A stretch of 64,000 nt of DNA, taken from positions 6,324,001-6,388,000 of the forward strand of contig NC_080577.1 in the NCBI RefSeq assembly GCF_029962835.1, read 5' to 3'. The DNA is from Magnolia sinica (Eukaryota; Streptophyta; Magnoliopsida; Magnoliales; Magnoliaceae). A program made the translations under genes and the position numbers. Positions 23,901 to 33,310 of the stretch are shown piece after piece (positions within the stretch are counted from its first letter, which is position 1; each line of letters begins with the position of its first letter). The notes beneath the pieces are model-generated. The model searched no databases. It was given only the letters and a program-made list of their open reading frames with translations, and was not told the DNA's origin.

Positions 23901-25788
23901 CCACACAGCGAACAGTGGAGATGGAGACGCCCAACCATAGAAACCTTATGCGGCCACGATGTTGCTTACATGCCATCCAACCCGTTCATCAGGTGAGTCC
24001 GAATATTACGATGAAAACTTCCAAAAATCATCCTCATCCAAAACTCAGGTGGGCCACACTGCCTGAAGATAGAGGATTTACGCCCGCTGTTACATTGTTA
24101 CCTGTATGTGGCCCACCTGAAATTTAGCTTACTTTTATTATATAAGGTGAAAAATGAGGTGTCTCAACTGATGGACGAAGTGGATGTCATACGCATTAGT
24201 GTGGGCTCCACAGAGCTGGGTGTTTCACTGTTGCACACGCTTCCTACAATGGACGCGGATTGCATGCTGACCCTGCCAGCAGTCAGTCGGTGCTCTGTGG
24301 ACCCAACCATGATGTATGTGTTTTATCCACGCCGTCCATCCATTATTTTGAGATCATTTTAGAGAATTAACCCAAAAATGAGGCAGATCCAAATCTCAAG
24401 TGCACCACACCATAGGAAAACAATAGTGATTGAACGCCCACCATATATATAAAAAAACTTCCTAGGGCCCACTGCAATGTTTATTCACCATCCAACCTGT
24501 TGATTAGATCCCAAAGACCTGAATGAAGGGAAAACACAAATATAAGCTTGATTCAAACTTTTTGTGTACCTTAAGAAGTTTTTAATGATGAGCATTCAAT
24601 TAACACTATCTCCTGTGGTGTGTTCCACCAGAGATTTGTTCCTGTCTCATTTTTGGGATCATGCACTGAAATGAGCTGTCAAATTGGATGAACGGCATGG
24701 ATTGAATTCATTCATCATGGTAGGTCCACAGGGGACCGACCAGTAACAACTCATTAATGGCAGGGTCCGTCAGTATGCAATTCGCGTTGCAGAGGATTCC
24801 ATTCCTGTGAGGGCTGTGGTGTCATTATCCGGTAGAAATCTTCGTAACTTTTCATGTGCATATTTTTACGCGAGGTCCATGTGGGCCCACCTCTGATCAC
24901 TTGGTCCATTCGATAGAGTGGTCCACATCAACTACAGATCTCATGTGGCCCCTATATCACCCTGACAAATGATCGCACCGTTCAAATAAATGGCTAAAGA
25001 AAACAAACGGTACGACCGTTTTTCCTCCAATTGCTCATTTCTTCGTGACCCTTTTTCTACGGCTGTAATTATCTCATGATGGTTATTTTTTGGTCACGTC
25101 CAACCTATACTAGACCGTACTTATCGATATAAAGTCTACTTGGGCCCCACATATAAATCCGTACAGTAATAAGGTAAGGGAGATTAGTTACGATAGGTAT
25201 GATTTGTTGTGAGGAAGGCCAACCAAATAAGACTTAAAGTTGGGAATCCAACCTTTGAAATTTTTTTGAGAAAACGTAGACTTCACGGAATAAACCTCCC
25301 ATCCCTTTCCATTTGATACTCCGCCAGATTACGACCCTTCATACGCAGGCACTTATATATATATATATATATATATTGCATATGTGGCATGCATCAGCTC
25401 AAAGTAAACCGTCTAAGTTGTAGAACCCATGTTTCTAAGTCACAATCGCAAAAACTAGATTAGTGGAACAAGCCTTTGATTCATGGACATCTGCCTGTTG
25501 AAATAGGCCTAGGGTTTGTTTTCTCATTTTAACCGTCCAATATATAAATATCTGTCAATCCATTTTAACGGTCCAATTAATGTCCATCAATCCAATAATG
25601 AAAGAATGAAATAAGTGCATTGTTTACATCTAAATTACGACCCATAACGTGGACGCTTTATTTTGAATGAATCTTCTGCCACAAATGCAATTTCTAATTA
25701 ATTTTAAGTGTCTGCTTATCATCTATCACACTCTCCAGAGTATTAAAGTCTCTCCATTATAATTTCTCACCCATCTCTCCCAACCGAA
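20952..25788. other. Gene-free intergenic DNA upstream of the kinase gene
   Basis: Dominated by copies of the GGGCCC module, clearest at 22570-22930, 23840-24130 and 24400-24760, plus a (TA)n tract at about 25351-25376. No coding sequence supported; the small frames at 21821-24362 read through module DNA. Confidence 0.4.
21828..21957. repeat. 66-bp tandem duplication
   Basis: The block from aaatccactccaatcatcat to 'ggtgggccaaccatgggaa' occurs twice with a 66-bp period. The units differ by a few substitutions and a 2-base indel. Confidence 0.85.
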
Positions 25789-25797
25789 TTTTGGAAT

Positions 25798-25841
25798 CAT
25801 ATAAGCCCATTTCCTCTTCATGGCCTGGTTACCTTCCTATC

Positions 25842-25887
<46 letters not shown>

Positions 25888-25888
25888 C
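25798..25888 (+). promoter_or_regulatory. TATA-like box and (GA)n leader of the kinase gene
   Basis: A CATATAAG box lies at 25798, about 90 bases before the ATG. A (GA)n tract fills 25845-25885 and ends 3 bases before the start codon at 25889. Long GA tracts in plant leaders are known binding sites of BPC/GAGA-binding factors. That this one is used is inference. Confidence 0.45.
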
Positions 25889-26890
25889 ATGGTGTCCACA
25901 CTTGCTTATGACCTTATGGTGGCAATCGTCTGCTCAGCGCTCTTCGCCCTCATCGTCTTCCTAGTCCTTGTCATCATCTTCAAGAAGAGATCCGTGAAAT
26001 TCAAACCCGAAGAAAACATCTCCATCTCCATCAGGCCATGTGCATACATGTACCATCTAACAGACATCGACGCTGCCACCGATGGATTCAACCATCGCTG
26101 TGTTCTTGGAAGGGGCCGCCTAGGGACTGTCTATGGTGCAGTCTTAGCAACTGGTGATGCAGTCATCGTAAAGCGGATCCATCCACACCTAGTCCTAAGC
26201 AATGCTGGCTCGAGCTTCTCCTCCGTTATCAGGTCTCTCTCGTTGTTAGCCCACCCTCACGTGGTTCCCATCGTCGGCTACTCTGAGGCCCCAGGAGAGC
26301 GAATCATCATGATGGAGTTGATGGGAATGAAGAGCTTGGATTTTCATCTACACCAAAATTCTGAGGCCTCGACGACTCTCTTAGATTGGGGCCGCCGCAT
26401 ACGTATCGCCGCTGGGGCTGCACGTGGGCTTGAGTACTTGCATGAGGGTACTGCGCCAAGCGTAGTACATGGGTCCATCAAACCGTCCAACATCTTGATA
26501 GATTTGAATTTGGACGCTCGGATCAGTGACTATGGTCTCTCTTTCTTGGCACCCCAAGATTGGGGAGGGCTTGTTGGGTATTTGGATCCAGAGTATTGGA
26601 TTGAAAAGGGTGGTGTGTGCAAGGCCAGTGATGTGTATGCGTTTGGTGTAGTTTTATTAGAGCTCTTGAGTGGCAGGAGCTGTGATGAAGGGATGATTGT
26701 TCAGTGGGCCTTGCCTCTAATCAAGAAATCAAGGGTGGTGGAGGTTTTGGACCCTATTCTAGTAAAGCCCCTTGACATGAAACCCCTTGCGAGATTGGCT
26801 AAGGTCGCTTCAGCTTGTGTGAGCAATACAAGGAAAAACAGACCATCTATAGCTCAAGTGGCTACTATTTTGAACAATCTACAGCTTTAA
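25889..26890 (+). CDS. Membrane-anchored receptor-like kinase, predicted pseudokinase
   Basis: Single exon, 333 residues. A very short N-terminus is followed by one membrane span (about residues 9-31), a basic stop-transfer segment (KKRSVKFK) and a kinase-like domain from about 54 to the end. Seen: glycine loop GRGRLGTVYGAV (74-85), Lys95 in VIVK, H-G-S at 194-196 where active kinases have H-R-D, Lys198 and Asn201 retained, D-Y-G at 214-216 in place of DFG, and DPE at 233-235. The alpha-C glutamate is not evident in SSVIRSLSLL. The catalytic-base Asp is therefore missing, so weak or no phosphotransfer is expected. The YHLTDIDAATDGFNHR lead-in resembles plant RLCK/CRINKLY4-related kinases of the Arabidopsis At3g51990 group (from memory). 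The open frame is intact with a plausible promoter, so it is probably expressed rather than dead. Ligand and partners are unknown. Confidence 0.85.
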   Translation: MVSTLAYDLMVAIVCSALFALIVFLVLVIIFKKRSVKFKPEENISISIRPCAYMYHLTDIDAATDGFNHRCVLGRGRLGTVYGAVLATGDAVIVKRIHPHLVLSNAGSSFSSVIRSLSLLAHPHVVPIVGYSEAPGERIIMMELMGMKSLDFHLHQNSEASTTLLDWGRRIRIAAGAARGLEYLHEGTAPSVVHGSIKPSNILIDLNLDARISDYGLSFLAPQDWGGLVGYLDPEYWIEKGGVCKASDVYAFGVVLLELLSGRSCDEGMIVQWALPLIKKSRVVEVLDPILVKPLDMKPLARLAKVASACVSNTRKNRPSIAQVATILNNLQL

Positions 26891-26899
26891 ATCATGCAT

Positions 26900-29644
26900 T
26901 TCAAAAGAGGGTAATTCGTTGTATTTTCTATAAAAGTGTACACATATTTAGATTTTTATATATAATTTTAATTTTGTTATTATACGCCAGCCAAGAGCCT
27001 CAATCATCCAGCCATATGAAGTTGAAGATAGAAAAATTCCATGACGACAAGTCGAGCCAATGTCCACCTACAGCGAAAGTCTGATGAGGTACAAATGCCA
27101 ATATATTCTTATTTAAATATCACCCAACCTTCACATTTGGGTTTTTGATAGAATGTGGGACCTACATCATAGCTAACAGGTGTGGACTCACATATGTGAT
27201 CAATATGAGCCGTTCATTTAATAGTCCGTATCAAAAAATTAGGATGAATGGGCCGCACGTGCAAATTCAACCATTAGACTTACTTTTTCTAATATGCATG
27301 TTTGGTCCAGCACATTTTAATGGTGTAGACGACCTGATGCATTCCATCCAATGGTTGAAACGATGCCTCACGGTTGGAATGGTAGCTGTGATGTGGGGCC
27401 GTACATTCTATGAAAATCTCTCCGCATGTGATGTGTTATATTTGGGAGTGGGGCAACTGGCTAAAATGCTCCGTAGGAGAGAGTAAAATTCTTGGGATGG
27501 ACGTTTCAGCTTCGTCCATGTATGACAAAAGTAGGGAAAACATAAATGATGGGTTGTCATTTGATGAAAGGGAATTTTGGACGGTGGAGGAAATATATTC
27601 TTTTATTGAAAAGGAACCCTTTTGTAGTCTCTCTCTTTACAAGGACGGTGCATTAACTTCTTGTTTGGAAAATGTCGGTGGCGTTTCTTTTTCAATGGCT
27701 GTTTATTGAATCATTTGTCAAACTTATTTTTCGCGATGGACCAATGAGATAGTGGCGTGACTTGTCCGCCGGAGGATCCGTCGTGGACGGAGCCGTATCT
27801 TGAACGGTTTTGGTTTGTCGCTATCAAATCGATGGTTTAAATTAAGTAGTCATATGTTCAAATTGTACGGTTAAGATCTGCCAAAATAAAACTAGCTTTT
27901 GCATTGAAGAGATTATAGGGCTAGAATTCACCACCATTTCTACCATCTAGTGTCTCATCTAACAAACCAAAATGGCTAAAGTCTGGGCCCATTCTGACTT
28001 TACACCGATCGTTTGATACGGAACATCTGATGTTTGCTGAATTTCATCATCTGATAATTTTTCCTAAGTTGCAACTTGAGGATCTCGACAAACCCAATTG
28101 GGCCCACATGCTGAGATGGTCGAATGATATGAATCATGGATGTTCTGGTTACCACTATAAATTAGATGTTGTCCTGTAAATTCTCATCCTCGTTCATTGA
28201 AAAATTTTCACACTGCTCCTTGTAGGATATAGTCCACAACATGGATGGTTCTGATCATGGTCCTACTCAGCGTGCGTGGCCCAATGAGCGTCTACACGCG
28301 GTGGAGTGTCAGACGCGGCAGAGGCAGAATCAATACTTATTTAAAGACCTTCCATTTGATTGCCACCAACGGAAAGCTAAGATTCTTCTAATGATATGTG
28401 GCTTTCAACCTATGCTCTATCCACCACAAGTCACATTTTGGACGGCCTAAACTGTTACACGTGTGTATGCCAGATCCAACTATTTGGGAATTGCTCTTTT
28501 AGCCTACTCCTTTGAAAAAAGAAAAAGAAAAAGTTGGTTCTATATTACGAAGTGGAATGAGAAGTGAAAACAACAAATCCACTTCGTACTGGGTACAGCT
28601 GGCAATGGGCTGTGCCTGGGCCCATCCAAACGAAATTTTGAACGGGATCTGATCCGCATTATCGGCATGGCCTGATCAGGTCAACTTCAGGCCCACAATC
28701 GGATCCATGGGCCTGAAAATAAGCCCTGGACACATGGCAAGATTGTGGTTTACCCATCATAAATGGGTTTTGATTTGGGCTCTATTAGAAAAGGCCCCAA
28801 AAATGGGCTTTAATTTGGGCCATCATAAGAAAAGGCCCACCTGATGTAAAATTGTTGGGATCAAGGCCAAACAAGGGGTTGTCTACCAAATGGACGTGAT
28901 GCCGGCCCATATAGAGCAAAATCAAAATTAATATCGGGAGATGGCTCTCCACACACTCATAGAATGGTTTTAGGACTTGACAGAGCAGCTGCACAACTTG
29001 TTTGAGTTCGATACCATGAGTCTTCTGGATGATTCACGGCTCAACTTAACCCCAGATATGGGCGAGTCGCGGCTCAAAGTGAGGCCGTAGGAGTCGGTCC
29101 AAGTCATCGAGTCTTTTAATCATGTGTCATAGTGGCCATGGACACGAATATAATCTTTAGTCACGAGGATTGTTAGTTCCGCCCTCTTATTATTGTTGAT
29201 TCCACCTGGCCCACAAAAAAAATAATAATAATAATAATAATCAGCCCAAGCCCTTACATGATCGGGATGTGGGCCTAAAAGTTCATGGCTAGCTGTGCCT
29301 ACCAACGACATATGATGACATATTCCCCTACAAAGGAGGACAAAGTGGGCCAGGTTGGGATTAAAAGACCAGCCCGGCACGACGGACCTATTTAATGTTA
29401 TTGGTAGAAGTAATTGCCCCGGGGTGGGGGGAGTGAGACCTGGGTCTGAATCCTTCTGACCAGAAGAAGGCCTTGGTTCGGTTCAGGAACAATATACATG
29501 ACCCAGGCTCTAGTCTTTATCAGGTTTAATATATCAGGTCCAACACTTGAGTCCTGAGTCCGATTGAATGTAATAGGCCCAAGCTCAAGCTAGATAAATG
29601 CAATAGGATCAAGTCCACTTGACATTGTTACAAAGAGATTATTA
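26900..29644. other. Gene-free intergenic DNA
   Basis: The kinase 3' UTR probably occupies the first 100-200 bases. The 113-codon frame at 27145-27486 translates GGGCCC-module sequence. The frame at 27410-27709 shows no motif I recognise. A (TAA)n tract lies near 29219-29240. Confidence 0.35.
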
Positions 29645-29738
29645 GGGCCAGGTAGGGCTCTACACGAGGTAACCTAGCTCGAAAAGCCCGCTCAGCTTGG
29701 CTCGATCTACATTGACTTGACTTGGCTAGAATGATGAC

Positions 29739-29742
<4 letters not shown>

Positions 29743-29820
<78 letters not shown>
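29743..29820. repeat. (AT)n microsatellite, about 78 bp
   Basis: Uninterrupted AT dinucleotides abutting the left end of the fold-back MITE. A shorter AT tract (30374-30397) abuts the right end, as expected if the element inserted into, or seeded, a TA repeat. Confidence 0.95.
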
Positions 29821-29822
<2 letters not shown>

Positions 29823-30373
29823 AAAAGGTAAGGTACTATGCCATCGTGCTCATGGGAACTTCCCATGAGGTCGAGCTGTGTGGGCCCCACCATGATGCTT
29901 GTCGACCATCAACACCGTGCATTTGATGGGACCCCTTTAAATTATGGGATATCCCAAAAATCAGCCGTATACGGAACTCCGGTGGGCCATACCATCTAAA
30001 AGCATGTAAAGACATGCCTAAAACATATAAAAGCACTTGATGGGGCCCACCTGAAATTTGGATGCGTCTGAAACTTGATCTTAACCCTCATCCAAGTGGG
30101 ACACACATAATGGATGGGCTGGATTTGCAAACCACATCTCGGTGGGCCCAACAAATGATTATGAATTTTTTAATGGAGGGTAGCCCCTCTCAACTTCTGT
30201 ATGTGGTGTGGCCCACACAAGTCACGGATTGACTTGATTTTTGAAACCTAGGCCCACCATGGAATGGTGCATCTGACTGATGGGGTAGATGTTCGACAAG
30301 CATCACGGTGGGGCCCACACAGCTCGACCTCATGGGAAGTTCCCATGAGCTCGACCGCATAGTACCTTTTCCC
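29821..30373. mobile_element. TA-targeted fold-back MITE with about 95-bp terminal inverted repeats
   Basis: The left arm reads GGAAAAGGTA...GTACTATG, then gctcatgggaacttcccatg, aggtcgagctgtgtgggccc, then caccatgatgcttgtcga. The right arm is its inverse, ending ...CATAGTACCTTTTCCC. Arms differ at few positions apart from a 5-base insertion near the left end. Both sides are TA repeats, consistent with a TA target. No coding capacity. A related single arm is at 17027-17130. Confidence 0.85.
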
Positions 30374-30397
30374 ATATATATATATATATATATATAT

Positions 30398-30401
30398 AAA
30401 G

Positions 30402-30447
<46 letters not shown>

Positions 30448-30460
30448 ACTCGCTCGAGCT
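30398..30460. repeat. (CT)n microsatellite
   Basis: About 40 bases of CT between the fold-back MITE and the poly(A) end of the LINE. Confidence 0.9.
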
Positions 30461-32965
30461 TTTTGTTTTTTTTTTTAACTGAGAATTCATTTCCTGAGAA
30501 GAGGACTACAGGGACTGAACTATCTATTATGTACAGTGATTCGGGCCAACCAAGGAACAAAACCACCCCGGAGAGCCTATCATATCCCACCAAGAAAACC
30601 CGAAAGAAGAAAAAAATCCCTGCTAAGAATTGTTGACAGATCTTCTAATGGCTCCCATACCCATCTTGTCTAAAGTATACATACCTCTGACTCCCGGCGG
30701 AAGGTCCCTCGTAGAGTGAAACCACGTATTACCTTAACTCTCTGCTCCGATTTTCGCTAGGCCATCGACGGGGCTGTTCCCTTCTCTCGGGATGAAAGAA
30801 ATGGTGAAACTACCCCTGGTTCTCAGGAGGGAGATTCTAGACCACCAATATCTCCATTTCCAAGCAGAGGAGGACTTCCCATTGAATGCGTCCACCACAC
30901 ATTTAGAATCGGATTCCAGCTGGACCTGAGCATATCCTTGATCCACACAAAGTGACATGGCTTCATACAACACCCGCAACTCAGCTCTGTTGTTAGAGCC
31001 AGGCCCATAACCAGAGGAGAATGCAAAGAGAAGCGAGCTCGAATCATCTTTGCAAATCCCTCCCCCGCCCGATGGACTTGGATTGCCAAAAGGAGAGCCG
31101 TCCACGTTCGCTTTCACCCACCCAATGCGTGGTCTGGACCAATAAACAATCTCCACCGAATTCGATCTGATAAGCCGAGTCGGAATACCTAGGCAGAGGA
31201 ACAACGCGCTCTCAGAACGGCTATTGGGCCTTGGGCCAGGGAACATGCTCGACAAATTCGACAGCCACCATCTGATACGGCCCACCACCCTGTCCACAGA
31301 TGGACTTAATCCGTCATGTCTCGCAGCGTTCCCAGCCCGCCATAGCTCCCAAAGAATTACACAGGGAGTTAGACGTCGGAGGCAAGAAGACCCGCCATAT
31401 GGAAGCTGAACATTCCACCAAGAATGAAGCCTCTCGATTATGGATCCCTGGTGGGGAATATGAAGATTAAAGATGCCTTTGAAGATAGCCCAAACCTTCT
31501 TCGCTAAAGCGCCATTGATGAAGAGGTGCAAGATGGATTCTGTTTGGGGGAGAAAGGAATTATCTATATCATAACAGACGCACTTAGACGCTATGTTGAC
31601 GCCCTTACTCTAGATCCTATCATCGATAGGGATAGCCCCATGAACCAAACGGCAGATGAAAACTGAAATTTTTGGGGGAAAGAACTCCTTCCAGATTTTG
31701 ATCGCCCAAGGAGCATTTAGCTCTCTCGATCTGTAAAGACTCCAAGTGGACTTGATTGAAAAATTGCCTGTCCGATCAAGGGGCCAAAACAGATAGTCAG
31801 GTTGGGACGACATGCAGAAGCCACCTACTCTGATATGCTCGATTACCTCAGAGGGGAGGAAGCTGATTGCTAGGGACGCCGGATCCAAACCATCACTGCG
31901 AAGCACGTCTTGAACTTTGAGACAAAAGATATCAGGAGGGATTGGGAGAGAGACACACTCTGCTAAAGGACTGATACCGGTCCAGTTACACTGCCAGAAA
32001 TTCATGCCCCCTAGCCGTACGTGCCATTGGGCGTTGCTAACAATAATCGGATGAAGCTTCACTATCTGTTTCCAGAGAGGGGAAGCGCACGCTGGCTGAA
32101 CGTTACCTGTTGCATCAACCCGAGCAGGGCCGTATTTGGAGACCATAAAATCTGCCCATAGACTAGAGCCGTCTCGGATTAACACCGACCACGCCAACTT
32201 TGGCCTAATGGCTTTCAACACGTCCTTCAGCCTTTTGATATCTAGCCCACCTTCCCCACTAGGCAACGCTATCTTGTTCCAAGACAACCAGTGCAGTTTC
32301 TTCCTGCCTTCATGCCACCCCCAGAAAAAATTAGCCAATTTTGATTCTATCGCCGCCAAGACCTGAGATGGGATCATAGCTGCTGCCATTGAGTGAATTG
32401 GGATTCCACAGAGCACATGATTTATGAGAGTGCGCCTACCCGCCTGGGATAAATACCTGGCCTTCCAACCGAGGATCCTCGCTTCTATTTTTTCAATCAA
32501 CGGATGGAAAATAGCATTCTTGGCTCTGCCTCTAATGAGAGGAACCCCAAAGTAAGTGAACGAAGATGCAGAGCTGGGGATGCCTAGAATTCCTTCTATT
32601 GTTCTAGTTCGACTAACGGACAGAGAGGACGAGTGATAGAAGCTGCTCTTTAAGTGATTTATCTTTTGACCTGAAACGGCTTGATAAGAGGATAGGAACT
32701 CCGCCACAGCAGAGATAGAGCGTCGACCTCCGTTGAGGAACAGGACCGTTTCATCCCCGTACAGAAGATGAGAGACCGGTTTACAACCCCGTCTCAGCTT
32801 GTAGGGGGAGCAGCGCCAGCTAGTTACTAGACTTGAGAAACCTTTACTAAGGACTTCTGTAGCTAAAATGAATAAGCTCGGGAACAGAGGATCCCCCTGG
32901 CATAGCCCTCGATAAGATTTGAAAAAACCAGCCCCTTCACCTGGATTCTTCCGAGCTCTCCTCTA
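30461..32965 (-). mobile_element. 5'-truncated L1-type LINE
   Basis: On the - strand it begins abruptly inside the reverse transcriptase palm region and runs through the C-terminal RT domains, zinc-binding RT domain and RNase H. It ends with a 3' poly(A) (poly-T at 30461-30476 on the + strand). Truncation at the 5' end is the usual outcome of target-primed reverse transcription. The target duplication is not resolved because the 3' side is a CT repeat. Confidence 0.9.
30734..32952 (-). pseudogene. LINE ORF2 remnant: reverse transcriptase, zf-RVT and RNase H
   Basis: One reading frame is open from about 32952 to 30734 with a single stop, TAG at 31607-31609. Motifs in order: GFFKSYRGLCQGDPL (about 32880-32930), the polymerase site reading LLYGDETVLFLNG, where plant LINEs have YADD, so the second Asp has become Glu; GRAKNAIFHPLIEKIEARILGW; LSQAGRRTLINHVL; then CVCYDIDNSFLPQTESILHL of the zf-RVT domain; then RNase H with KANVDGSP, NNRAELRVLYEAM and ESDSKCVVDA. 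One nonsense codon and a damaged YxDD make it non-functional. Confidence 0.92.
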
Positions 32966-33310
32966 TCTCTCGACACCAACAACAAGGTACCCTCTATGGC
33001 TCTATCTAATATTATACACACACATTATTAAATGAATATTTGATTTGGGGGTTGGGTCACTGGGTTGAGTCAGGTGTGAGTTGGGTATTGGGTTGAGAGC
33101 AGACTCGATTTGAGGTAAGCTTGACTCGATTCGAGGTATGCTCACCTCGACTTGATCCACTAGCTCGCCTCGAGCTTGACTTAAAATGTTTGGCAAACAA
33201 GCTAAGCTCCAATGGCAAGCTTAAGGTTGAGCTTGAAGTCGAGGAGAGCACGGGCGAGCCAAGCTGAGCTTGACCCACCTCGACTTGACTCGGCTCAATG
33301 TACAACCTTA

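Larger units (their letters stand above)
29653..33310. mobile_element. hAT-type element interrupted by a fold-back MITE and a LINE (nest)
   Basis: The outer ends look like one small hAT-type element. The left terminus TAGGGCTCTACACGAGG (29653) and the reverse complement of the right terminus, TAAGGTTGTACATTGAGCC (33310), are inverted repeats. The flanks gggccagg (29645-29652) and ggtccagg (33311-33318) match at 7 of 8 bases. Both outer remnants (29653-29742 and about 33070-33310) share a ctcgag/cttgactcg-rich composition. The interior holds a (TA)n tract with a fold-back MITE and a 5'-truncated LINE. The nest reading is inference from these ends. Confidence 0.55.

Noticed and set aside
27145-27709. 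Two overlapping + strand open frames after the kinase gene
   Set aside because: The first translates GGGCCC-module DNA; the second has no recognisable motif, start context or splice sites.
30248-30593. Open frames rich in RERERE or YIYIYI
   Set aside because: Translations of (CT)n/(GA)n and (AT)n microsatellites; the same applies at 18032-18271, 47508-47887 and 48672-49255.
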